Below, piece after piece: positions 33,382-39,270 of a DNA stretch of 39,270 nucleotides. The notes under the pieces are model-generated. The model made no database searches. It was not told the DNA's origin and was given only the letters and a program-made list of their open reading frames with translations. The DNA is from JBBRLG01 sp038231495 (lineage in GTDB: Bacteria > Planctomycetota > Planctomycetia > Gemmatales > Gemmataceae). Within the stretch, counting starts at the first letter, position 1; each line of letters begins with the position of its first letter. Location: contig JBBRLG010000006.1 in assembly GCA_038231495.1 (NCBI GenBank), positions 1-39,270 on the forward strand. The letters run 5' to 3'. The position numbers and the translations under genes were made by a program.

Positions 33382-34140
33382 ATGAGTAGCGCCCGCGACC
33401 GTTTTTTGCAGACCGTCCGCCGAGCCGTGGTGGAGGGCAACCGCGCCGGCCAGGTGCCGCCGCACCCGGAACGCGGCGACGTCGGCTACCAGGGCGCGGG
33501 GGCCGACGCGCTGGCCCGGTTTTGCGAGGAGTGTACCAGTGCGGGCGGACAGCCGCACGTAGTGCCGGATCGCACCGCCGCCGTTGCGAAGGTACTCGAA
33601 TTGGTGAAGGCGTCCGGCGGCCGGCGGGTTTTGCTCGGTCGTGGCGCAGGCGAAGTCGTAGCCGCAAGCGGCTCGCTTGCTGGCTTCTGCGCGGCTTCAG
33701 CCAGCAAGCGGGCCGCTTGCGGCTACTGGTGTGGCGCAGTGGTCGATGCGCTGTGCCTGGCGGAATCCTTGGGCGCAGCCGGAATCGACGTGGCGGACCA
33801 GAACCGCGCAACCTTTTTCGCGGCCGACATCGGCATTACGGGAGTGGACTATCTCGTGGCGGAAACGGGCAGCATCGTGCTGTGTACCCGCCCCGAGCAG
33901 CCGCGCTCGGCGAGCTTGTTACCGCCGGTCTACATCGCGGTTGCGGGCCGCGACCAAATCCTGCCCGACTTGTTCGACTTGTTTCGTCTGCAAATGGGGA
34001 GCGAAGTGGATGGCGTCCCGGCGTGCTTGTCCCTGATCACGGGGCCGAGCAAAACCGGGGACATCGAACTGAAGCTAGTTACGGGCGTCCACGGACCCGG
34101 CAAGGTGCATGTCGTCGTGATCGACGCGGTGGGAGGTTAG
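33382..34140 (+). CDS. lutC: LutC/YkgG-like LUD domain protein with in-frame palindrome insert
   Basis: A 252-residue LUD-domain protein related to LutC, the third subunit of the LutABC L-lactate oxidation complex. Family motifs are GITGVDYLVAETGSIVL (about 152-168) and ASLLPPVYIAVAGRDQI. Neither lutA nor lutB is adjacent in the window, so the exact role is open. Residues 94-114 (AASGSLAGF to SKRAACG) are encoded by a 63-bp palindrome related to the intergenic GCCGCTTGCGGC repeats; the insert keeps the frame and lies in a variable stretch before the conserved core. Without it the protein would have about the usual LutC length. The start ATG 33382 follows GAGCCGAAGCC. Confidence 0.8.
   Translation: MSSARDRFLQTVRRAVVEGNRAGQVPPHPERGDVGYQGAGADALARFCEECTSAGGQPHVVPDRTAAVAKVLELVKASGGRRVLLGRGAGEVVAASGSLAGFCAASASKRAACGYWCGAVVDALCLAESLGAAGIDVADQNRATFFAADIGITGVDYLVAETGSIVLCTRPEQPRSASLLPPVYIAVAGRDQILPDLFDLFRLQMGSEVDGVPACLSLITGPSKTGDIELKLVTGVHGPGKVHVVVIDAVGG
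33658..33726. repeat. Nested palindrome inside the lutC-like coding sequence
   Basis: Arms 33658-33685 and 33699-33726 (28 bp each) pair with a single G-T mismatch around a 13-nt loop. The outer part is GCCGCAAGCGGC / GCCGCTTGCGGC of the intergenic family, in the opposite order; the inner part CGCTTGCTGGCT / AGCCAGCAAGCG is extra. The core 63 bp (33661-33723) is 21 whole codons in frame. Confidence 0.85.
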
Positions 34141-34175
34141 CCACAGAGATACAAGGGATACTGCGAAGAAAATCC

Positions 34176-34311
34176 GAAACCGTTCACCGGCATCAACTGC
34201 TCCCCCCCTTGTGAAGGGGGGGTAGGGGGGTAAGAACGATTAAAGTACTCGGTCATGGCGCTCTTTTCACCCCCCCTACCCCCCTTCGTAAGGGGGGGAG
34301 TGAACGGTTAC
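34176..34311. mobile_element. MITE-like element, copy 2 (IS66-like ends)
   Basis: A 136-bp unit with ends GAAACCGTTCAC (34176-34187) and GTGAACGGTTAC (34300-34311), one mismatch in 12. It is flanked by the perfect 8-bp direct repeat GAAAATCC at 34168-34175 and 34312-34319. It is homologous to copy 1 read on the opposite strand: shared blocks include ACCGTTCACCGGCA, CTCCCCCCCTT and GGTAAGAACG. It lies between the convergent lutC-like and zinc-ribbon genes. Confidence 0.85.
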
Positions 34312-34338
34312 GAAAATCCGAAATCTCAAATCCGACAG
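34312..34338. repeat. Degenerate CCGAAAT heptamers beside MITE copy 2
   Basis: CCGAAAT (34318-34324), CTCAAAT (34325-34331) and CCGACAG follow the element; AAATCCG lies just before it. Removing the element and one target copy restores a short array, so the insertion was into heptamer-type DNA, as for copy 1. Confidence 0.55.
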
Positions 34339-34372
34339 TCGCTCGACACCGCGTCTGCATTCGTGCGTGCGT

Positions 34373-35404
34373 TCAGGGTGCCGGTCGCTGCGCCGGCAGC
34401 GTGTCCAACCATTCCTGCTGACGTTGCAACGTCCGCAGTACGTCCCGGTCGGGCGGCACCGGCCAGCAGGCCGCCGCCGCGTTGGGATCGGTCAACAGCA
34501 CGCCGCTGTCCGGCTCGAAGCGCACCACCCACACGCCGCCCTTCTCGCGCGCCACGCTCAAAAGGCGGGCACCGAAGATTAACCGCGGCGGCGGGTCCAA
34601 GGGCAGTCCGTGCAGGATCGTCAGGTCGTCCAGTGCGACGACCGCCTTCGCGCCGCCCGCCCACACTTCGTAACAGGCCAACCCCAACTGTCCCGTTGCC
34701 GGGTCGCGCCGCACCACGTCGTCGAAGAGTACCGTCCGGCCCTTGTGGAACTTCTCAAAATGGCCGTTCCATTCCTCGCCGCCCGGCGTAAGAGCCGCTT
34801 CCTTTAGGACGTCCTGGAGCGGCAGGCTGTGCAGTCGTACGAGCAGGTCGGCCTGGCGTTGCAGCTGGTTAAGGTCGCGGTTCTGCTTGGGAGTAAGCAG
34901 GTCCGGTTGCCGGTCGCGCAGTTCGACGGCTGCGTTCAGCTCCCGCACCGCCACGTTAAAGGTGCCGTCGGCCAGCGCCCGTTGCCCGGCGTCTATGCGG
35001 TCGTTGAGTTGCCCGGCAGTCAGTCGGGGTACCGTCGCAGCCGGATTTGCGGGCCGGAGCAGGAAGGGCAGGACCGCCAAGAACGCCGTCACGCACAGGC
35101 CAAGGGTGACGCCGCCCGCGAGCAACGGCATGCGGAAGCCGTGCCATAGTCGTTGGGCCGGTGACGGGGCGGCAAGTGCAGGCTGCGCCGATGTCGCGGC
35201 AGCCGCGTGCCAGGGGCTGCTGGGAAAGATAAAGACGGGTTGCTTGCACGCCGGACAGGGCTGCACCTGGGGCCGGCGCCGCCGCCAACCGCGTACGACG
35301 TGACCGCAGGGACAGGCCACCTCGAACGGCGCAGTTGGCCGCCGCGGCGTCAGAAGGCCGTTCCACCAGCGTTTGCCGTCCGAGTGTTTTGCCGATGACG
35401 CCAT
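34373..35404 (-). CDS. Zinc-ribbon membrane protein, function unknown
   Basis: A 343-residue protein. A cytoplasmic N-terminus carries a zinc-ribbon-like set of cysteines at 31, 33, 50 and 53 (ACPCGH ... CPACKQP), then an Ala/Pro-rich spacer, a single membrane helix at about 92-117 (MPLLAGGVTLGLCVTAFLAV), a helical segment ('RQPDLLTPKQNRDLNQLQRQ') and a beta-rich C-terminal region containing 'VWVVRFEPDSGVLLTD'. Many planctomycete proteins pair a zinc ribbon with one membrane helix; no enzyme motif is seen. The Met at 35404 is preferred over 35476 because the longer frame would overlap the upstream gene's end. It lies 19 bp downstream of the propeller gene at 35424-36701 and is likely its operon partner. 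Confidence 0.75.
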   Translation of the reverse strand: MASSAKHSDGKRWWNGLLTPRRPTAPFEVACPCGHVVRGWRRRRPQVQPCPACKQPVFIFPSSPWHAAAATSAQPALAAPSPAQRLWHGFRMPLLAGGVTLGLCVTAFLAVLPFLLRPANPAATVPRLTAGQLNDRIDAGQRALADGTFNVAVRELNAAVELRDRQPDLLTPKQNRDLNQLQRQADLLVRLHSLPLQDVLKEAALTPGGEEWNGHFEKFHKGRTVLFDDVVRRDPATGQLGLACYEVWAGGAKAVVALDDLTILHGLPLDPPPRLIFGARLLSVAREKGGVWVVRFEPDSGVLLTDPNAAAACWPVPPDRDVLRTLQRQQEWLDTLPAQRPAP

Positions 35405-35423
35405 GCCACGCCTGCCCGGCTGC

Positions 35424-36701
35424 TCAGTTCGCGCCTTTGACCTCGTAACACAACAGAACGTTGCCGTCGCGCACATACAGGCGGCCGTTGGCCACGACCG
35501 GGTGCGGCCAGGCCGGCTTGCCGCCGTGGTCGGGCGGCTCGAATTGCCCCTTTTCCTTGTAACCGTCCGGCGACGCCTCCACCAACGCCACCTTCGCCGG
35601 CTGCCCCTTGCCGAAGCCGGTGCCGCCGTGGCCGCGGACGTACAACAGGCCGTCGGCGTAACACAGCGACGCGTGCCCGACCGAATCGGCGCGCCACTTC
35701 TCGTCGCCGGTCTTGAAGTCCAGGCACACCAACTGGCCGCCGTCGTTGGTGCCGTAGACGTAATCGCCCACGCGCACCACGCCGCCGATGCTGTTCAACT
35801 TGGTCGATTTGGAGGAGTAGACTTGCTCGGCGGTAACCGCGTCTTTCGTCGCCTTGATACGGACCAACCCCGTGCCGCCTTTGCGCGAGGTCGAGGTGAA
35901 CACGCAGTCGTCGTAGAACACCGGCGTCGGGATGTTTGCCGCCTGATCCGTCGTCTGGTTGTAACGCCAAAGGAACTTGCCCGTCTTGGCGTCCACGGCG
36001 ACCAGGCCGTTGGCCACGAACTGCACATACTGGCGGACGCCGCCGACCTCCACGACGATCGGCGACGCATAGCCGGCGGCATCGCCGTCGGGCACCGGCC
36101 CCAGCCACGCCGTTGCGCCGTCCTTCTTCTTCAACGCCGCCAGGGTCGCTTTCTTGCCGCCGGGCGTGCAGACGACCAGGTCGCCGTCGATCAGCACCGA
36201 CTCGGCATACGCCCACATGCCGGGCACGCCATCGAAGTCTTTCTTGAGGTTTTTCGACCAGACCACCTTGCCCTTGTCTTTTTCCAGACAGGCGAGGTCG
36301 CCGTCGGAGCCGAGGGCGTAAATCCGGTCGCCGTCCACCGTCGGCGTCGAGCGGGCGCCGGGCCACTGCATTTGCGTGTTGGGGCCGACCTTGCCGACGG
36401 CAGTGGACCAGACTTCCGCGCCGTCCTTGACGGCGCGGGCGACGACGTATTCTTCGCCCTTGCGGTCCACCATGAGGTAGATGCGGTCGCCGACGATAGC
36501 CGGCGTCGAATAGCCGCCGCCGATCTCTTTCTGCTCCCACAGCAGTTTGGGACCGTCCTTGGGCCAGGCCTTGAGGAGGCCGGTTTCCTTGGACACGCCG
36601 CTGCGTTCCGGGCCGCGCCATTGTGGCCAGTCGTCGCCCCGGGCGGCGCCGGCAAGCGCGCACGCGGCCAACACGCAGACGGAAATAAGGCGGGTCGTCA
36701 T
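35424..36701 (-). CDS. Secreted PQQ-like (BamB-type) beta-propeller protein
   Basis: A 425-residue exported protein, paralogue of the gene at 90-1376. The signal peptide MTTRLISVCVLAACALAGAA is followed by RGDDWPQWRGPERSGVSKET. Blades include 'GGGYSTPAIVGDRIYLMVDR', 'ARSTPTVDGDRIYALG' and 'HPVVANGRLYVRDGNVLLCY'. Both genes end with the same VVANGRLY(V/L)RD blade. The start at 36701 has GAGGTG just upstream, and a good promoter-like pair lies 51-79 bp upstream (36752-36780). With the zinc-ribbon gene it probably forms a two-gene transcript. No catalytic residues for a quinoprotein dehydrogenase are recognised. Confidence 0.88.
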   Translation of the reverse strand: MTTRLISVCVLAACALAGAARGDDWPQWRGPERSGVSKETGLLKAWPKDGPKLLWEQKEIGGGYSTPAIVGDRIYLMVDRKGEEYVVARAVKDGAEVWSTAVGKVGPNTQMQWPGARSTPTVDGDRIYALGSDGDLACLEKDKGKVVWSKNLKKDFDGVPGMWAYAESVLIDGDLVVCTPGGKKATLAALKKKDGATAWLGPVPDGDAAGYASPIVVEVGGVRQYVQFVANGLVAVDAKTGKFLWRYNQTTDQAANIPTPVFYDDCVFTSTSRKGGTGLVRIKATKDAVTAEQVYSSKSTKLNSIGGVVRVGDYVYGTNDGGQLVCLDFKTGDEKWRADSVGHASLCYADGLLYVRGHGGTGFGKGQPAKVALVEASPDGYKEKGQFEPPDHGGKPAWPHPVVANGRLYVRDGNVLLCYEVKGAN

Positions 36702-36751
36702 CGAACACCTCGCGCGGGAGAAGGGACGGGTGGAAGGGAGACTGTGCGGTG

Positions 36752-36780
36752 ATTGTAGACGCGGTGCCGCGGGCTGACAA
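36752..36780 (-). promoter_or_regulatory. Putative sigma-70 promoter for the propeller / zinc-ribbon genes
   Basis: Read on the minus strand: TTGTCA (36780-36775), a 17-bp spacer and TACAAT (36757-36752). Each hexamer matches five of six consensus bases. The -10 lies about 50 bp upstream of the start at 36701 and shares the string CTACAATCACC with the lutC-like gene's upstream region. Confidence 0.6.
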
Positions 36781-36802
36781 TGAGAACGGTGCGCTGACCT
36801 CG

Positions 36803-36863
36803 TGACACAAGCCCGAAGCGCCAGCGAGGGACGGTCCCTCGCTGGCGCTTCGGGCTTGTGTCA
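36803..36863. terminator. 29-bp-arm perfect palindrome with 3-nt loop
   Basis: The left arm 36803-36831 (TGACACAAGCCCGAAGCG and onward) is the exact complement of 36835-36863, loop CGG. It lies 35 bp downstream of the aldose epimerase stop (minus strand) and just upstream of the next gene's promoter, so it is placed to separate the two transcription units. No T-run is seen. Confidence 0.7.
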
Positions 36864-36897
36864 TTCCCAGCCGCGGCGAGAATAGCTGCCGCCACCG

Positions 36898-38028
36898 CTA
36901 CTTCGCGGAGAACTGGTAGACGGTCAACTGCTTATACGTTTTGCCCGGTTGCAGGATCGTGGACGGGAAGTCCTTGTGGTTGACCGAATCCGGGAAGTGC
37001 TGCGCTTCCAGGCAAAAGCCCTGGTGCTTCTTGTAGACAGTGCCGCCCTTGCCCTTGTTGGTGCCGTCCAGGAAGTTGCCGGTGTAAAACTGGATGCCCG
37101 GCTCCGTCGTATACACTTCCATGACGCGACCCGACTTCGGGTCGCGCACCCGCGCCGCCAGCGACGCGCCCTTATCGTCCACGTCACTAAGCACATAATT
37201 CAAGTCGTAGCCGCCCGGGTTGCCCTTCAACTCGTCGAGGTGCTTGCCGATCGGCGTCGGCGTCGTGAAGTCGAACGGCGTGCCCTTGACCGCCTTTAGC
37301 TCGCCCGTCGGGATGAGCGTGTCGTCGGTCGGGGTAAACTTCTGGGCCACGATCGTCATTTCGTGGCCGAGGATGTCGCCCGACGCCGGCCCGCTAAGGT
37401 TGAAATAGCTGTGGTTCGTCAGGTTCACGGGCGTGGCCTTGTCGGTCGTTCCCGTGTAGTCCAGTCGTAACTCGTTCTTATCGGTCAGCGTGTAGGTGAC
37501 GGTCGCGGTCAGGTTGCCCGAATAGCCCTCTTCGCCGTCGGCGCTCTTGTAGGTGAACTTGACCGCGGCGCCCTTCTTCAACTCGACCGGCTCGGCCTTC
37601 CAGACGCGCTTGTCGAAACCCTTTTCGCCGCCGTGCAGGGCGTTCGGCCCGTTGTTGGTGGCCAGCGTGTAGTCTTTGCCGTCGAGGCTGAACTTGCCCT
37701 TGGCGACGCGGTTGGCGACCCGGCCGACGGTAGCGCCGAAGTACGGGTGCTTGGTCAGATAGCCCTTCAGGTCGTCGAAGCCGAGCACCACGTCGGCGAA
37801 TTTGCCGTCCTTGTCCGGCACGTCCAGTTCGGTGAGGATAGCGCCGTAGGTGATGACCTTGGCCTTCATGCCGTGGGCATTGGTGAGGGTGTATTCCTCG
37901 ACCGCGACGCCGTCCGGCGTTTTGCCGTAGTCTTTCTTTTCGACGCCCGCCTTGGTGTCGGCGGCGGACGCGAAGCCGGCGGCGCACAGGCACCCGGCCA
38001 TCGCGACGAACACAAGTTTACAAAGCAT
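36898..38028 (-). CDS. galM: Secreted aldose 1-epimerase (mutarotase)
   Basis: A 376-residue exported enzyme that interconverts alpha and beta anomers of aldoses such as galactose or glucose. The signal peptide MLCKLVFVAMAGCLCAAGFA ends at SAADTK. Family motifs are GAILTELDVPDKDGK, GATVGRVANRVAKG, NALHGGEKGFDKRVW, NLTNHSYFNLSG (catalytic acid His) and GFCLEAQHFPDS (catalytic base Glu). The set is complete and the length fits secreted members; cytoplasmic GalM lacks the signal. The ribosome site AGGAG (+ strand 38038-38042) is 9 bp before the ATG at 38028. A periplasmic location suggests use on sugars released outside the inner membrane. Confidence 0.93.
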   Translation of the reverse strand: MLCKLVFVAMAGCLCAAGFASAADTKAGVEKKDYGKTPDGVAVEEYTLTNAHGMKAKVITYGAILTELDVPDKDGKFADVVLGFDDLKGYLTKHPYFGATVGRVANRVAKGKFSLDGKDYTLATNNGPNALHGGEKGFDKRVWKAEPVELKKGAAVKFTYKSADGEEGYSGNLTATVTYTLTDKNELRLDYTGTTDKATPVNLTNHSYFNLSGPASGDILGHEMTIVAQKFTPTDDTLIPTGELKAVKGTPFDFTTPTPIGKHLDELKGNPGGYDLNYVLSDVDDKGASLAARVRDPKSGRVMEVYTTEPGIQFYTGNFLDGTNKGKGGTVYKKHQGFCLEAQHFPDSVNHKDFPSTILQPGKTYKQLTVYQFSAK

Positions 38029-38052
38029 GGTTGCTGGCTCCTGGTTGCGAGA

Positions 38053-38117
38053 CTCCCTTGGGGCGTGTACGGTCGCCCACCGTCGCGGTTATTCTACGAA
38101 CCGCGACCACAAGGGAG
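38053..38117. repeat. Nested hairpin upstream of galM
   Basis: Outer arms CTCCCTTG (38053-38060) / CAAGGGAG (38110-38117) enclose inner arms GTCGCGGTT (38082-38090) / AACCGCGAC (38099-38107). It lies within 90 bp upstream of the galM start and downstream of the peptidase gene, so it could terminate one transcript or act in the galM leader. Confidence 0.45.
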
Positions 38118-38126
38118 CGCCAGCCC

Positions 38127-38160
38127 GCCGCTTGCGGCTTTGCGCAAAGCCGCAAGCGGC
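38127..38160. repeat. Perfect 34-bp palindrome (REP-like), copy 7
   Basis: 17-bp arms GCCGCTTGCGGCTTTGC (38127-38143) and the exact complement (38144-38160). It ends 8 bp beyond the minus-strand stop at 38169, so again it lies directly 3' of a gene. Confidence 0.9.
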
Positions 38161-38168
38161 CAGGAAAC

Positions 38169-38906
38169 TTACTTCTCGCAGCTGACCCACCGCGCCGGCG
38201 GATACCAGTCGTGGACCAACGGCGGATGCTCGTTCAGGTAGCGATTGACCGAGGCGTCGAAAAAGAGGTCGCGCGGGTAGGTGGCCGACGGCCGGGTGGT
38301 CTCGGGGTCCAGCAAGCCGACGTGCAAACAGGATTCCACGACCAGTTCGGAGCAGAAGTAGCTGCCGCGCTCGCCGTGCGGCTTGCCAACGTATTCGGTT
38401 CGCACCGGGCCGCGGGCGCGCAGGATGGTGATTTGGCTGAGCAGGCGAAAGACCGCGAACCGCTTGCCGTCCTGGGCTACCGCCCATGCGGTAAGCTGGG
38501 CAGACTGTTCCGGCGTCAGAGGCGTGCGCCGCCGTCGAATCCACACCGTTTCGCCGCGGCGCTCGTGTTCGCCCAGGCCGTAAGACAGGTCGATCAACTC
38601 CACCCAGATGCCGTTGAACGGCCCGGCTTCGAGGAGGCCCATCGTACCGTCGGGCCGCGCGACAACGATGCCGGAATGGTGCGGCGGCCCGGCGAACGCC
38701 AGCCGGTGGCCGCCAATGGCGACCCAGGCGTTGTCCAAAGACATGTAAATGTCGCCCGGTTGCGCACCGTACGTTTCTGCCGGGCCGCGGAGTTCTTCGT
38801 CCATCGAGTAGGACGGTTGATAGAGGACCGGCCCCCCGCAAGCCTTCGGTGAAACACCAAAGACCAACAGACCGCTGCCCAGGAACGCGAACAGGAAGTT
38901 GCGCAT
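38169..38906 (-). CDS. YiiX/YaeF-like permuted papain-fold protein
   Basis: A 245-residue exported protein. The signal-like N-terminus MRNFLFAFLGSGLLVFGVSP precedes the domain. The order GDIYMSLDN, then PPHHSGIVVARPDG (catalytic His at about 76-77), then GSYFCSELVVESC (nucleophile Cys at about 185) is the circularly permuted NlpC/P60 arrangement of the YiiX/YaeF group, where the His precedes the Cys. Members are cysteine peptidases, amidases or acyltransferases acting on envelope or lipid substrates; which one applies is not decided. The ATG at 38906 is preceded on the minus strand by GGAGAG about 7 bp upstream; the frame continues to 39011 but without a signal peptide. Confidence 0.7.
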   Translation of the reverse strand: MRNFLFAFLGSGLLVFGVSPKACGGPVLYQPSYSMDEELRGPAETYGAQPGDIYMSLDNAWVAIGGHRLAFAGPPHHSGIVVARPDGTMGLLEAGPFNGIWVELIDLSYGLGEHERRGETVWIRRRRTPLTPEQSAQLTAWAVAQDGKRFAVFRLLSQITILRARGPVRTEYVGKPHGERGSYFCSELVVESCLHVGLLDPETTRPSATYPRDLFFDASVNRYLNEHPPLVHDWYPPARWVSCEK

Positions 38907-39102
38907 GACATTCTCTCCGGAAGGATGCCCGTCTGAGAGAATAATCAGCAAATACGGATTGACGGCATGACTGTTTTTGCGCGAATGCACGGGCGTGGGA
39001 AGGGGATTCAATCACAAGAAGCGATTGGCCGATCCTGCCGTCTAGGCCGGCTGTAGCAGTGGTGCCAAACGCAACGGGTAAGTTTTCTACAAACCACAAA
39101 TG

Positions 39103-39114
39103 GTAACCGTTCAC
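39103..39114. repeat. Solo GTAACCGTTCAC terminal repeat
   Basis: A perfect match to the 12-bp end of MITE copy 1. No inverse copy occurs within the remaining 156 bp or in the preceding few hundred bases, so it is either the left end of a longer element that leaves the window or a remnant. Confidence 0.5.
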
Positions 39115-39200
39115 CGCGTTGTTGAAAACCAGCCAACCGTAGACAGGGCGCGCTATCGTTTCCGCGACGATCCATTCGTTTCGCGTGGCTTGAGAGCAAA

Positions 39201-39260
39201 GGAAACGAACTTTTCTTCCGCAAGTGCTTATCGGGTATTCTCTTGGGGAAGTTCGTTTCC
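39201..39260. repeat. Inverted repeat GGAAACGAACTT / AAGTTCGTTTCC
   Basis: 12-bp perfect arms at 39201-39212 and 39249-39260 with a 36-nt loop that contains a promoter-like TATTCT. It could be an operator or a hairpin. Confidence 0.6.
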
Positions 39261-39270
39261 CCACCCCCTG

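Larger units (their letters stand above)
38907..39270. other. Intergenic region at the window end (364 bp)
   Basis: No gene is seen. It contains a lone 12-bp match to the MITE terminal repeat (39103-39114), a 12-bp-arm inverted repeat (39201-39260) and a promoter-like stretch (39229-39255) that resembles the sequence before the WD40 gene. A rightward gene may begin beyond the window. Confidence 0.55.

Overview
The window reads as chromosomal DNA of a planctomycete, most likely a Gemmataceae-type organism. It is GC-rich and gene-sparse in regulation. It carries protein families typical of that group: seven secreted PQQ-like (BamB-type) beta-propellers with the D-W-P-Q-W-x-G-P start, a TAT-exported DUF1501 protein, a multihaem cytochrome with a PA14-like N-terminus, a deoxyhypusine-synthase homologue, a WD40 lipoprotein-sized propeller, and a surface protein with an N-terminal LEELERRDCP motif. 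No rRNA, tRNA, CRISPR array or complete insertion sequence is visible. The taxonomic call is an inference from gene content.

Layout. From 90 to 32039 every gene is on the + strand. 90-8634 holds four secreted beta-propellers and a PaaK-like adenylating enzyme; two of the propellers (5212-6858 and 7021-8634) are tandem paralogues. 8750-13332 looks like a functional module: a short adenylate-forming ligase, an aldehyde-dehydrogenase-fold protein that lacks the usual glutamate motif, and an iron-type alcohol dehydrogenase, with a stray nucleotidyltransferase-fold gene between them. Together these could activate a carboxylic acid and reduce it through the aldehyde to the alcohol. 13398-22390 encodes another propeller, a five-haem cytochrome, a prolyl oligopeptidase and a large propeller-type secreted protein. 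22451-27096 has an unknown small protein, tRNA adenosine deaminase TadA, a propeller fused to a planctomycete STN-like domain, and a lone double-domain ABC permease. 27329-32039 has the surface protein, the WD40 protein and the DUF1501 protein. After 32039 the strand mixes: deoxyhypusine-synthase-like (-), LutC-like (+), then a minus-strand block of a zinc-ribbon membrane protein, a propeller, secreted aldose 1-epimerase and a YiiX-like permuted-papain protein.

The most distinctive signal lies between the genes. (1) A GCCGCTTGCGGC palindrome family occurs about eight times, usually within a few bases of a stop codon, with one copy showing a compensatory base change. A related 69-bp palindrome sits in frame inside the lutC-like gene. 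(2) Three arrays built of different 7-bp units (AAAAGGC, CCGAAAT, GGATGAG-type) are each followed by their own reverse complement and so can fold into hairpins. (3) Two homologous 135/136-bp elements, in opposite orientation, have 12-bp terminal inverted repeats (GTAACCGTTCAC) and perfect 8-bp target duplications; both are inserted in CCGAAAT-type heptamer DNA. They look like non-autonomous relatives of IS66-type elements (GTAA ends, 8-bp duplications). (4) Two unrelated 29-bp-arm perfect palindromes lie at 6891-6962 and 36803-36863. Most genes therefore end in a strong hairpin drawn from one of several interchangeable repeat families.
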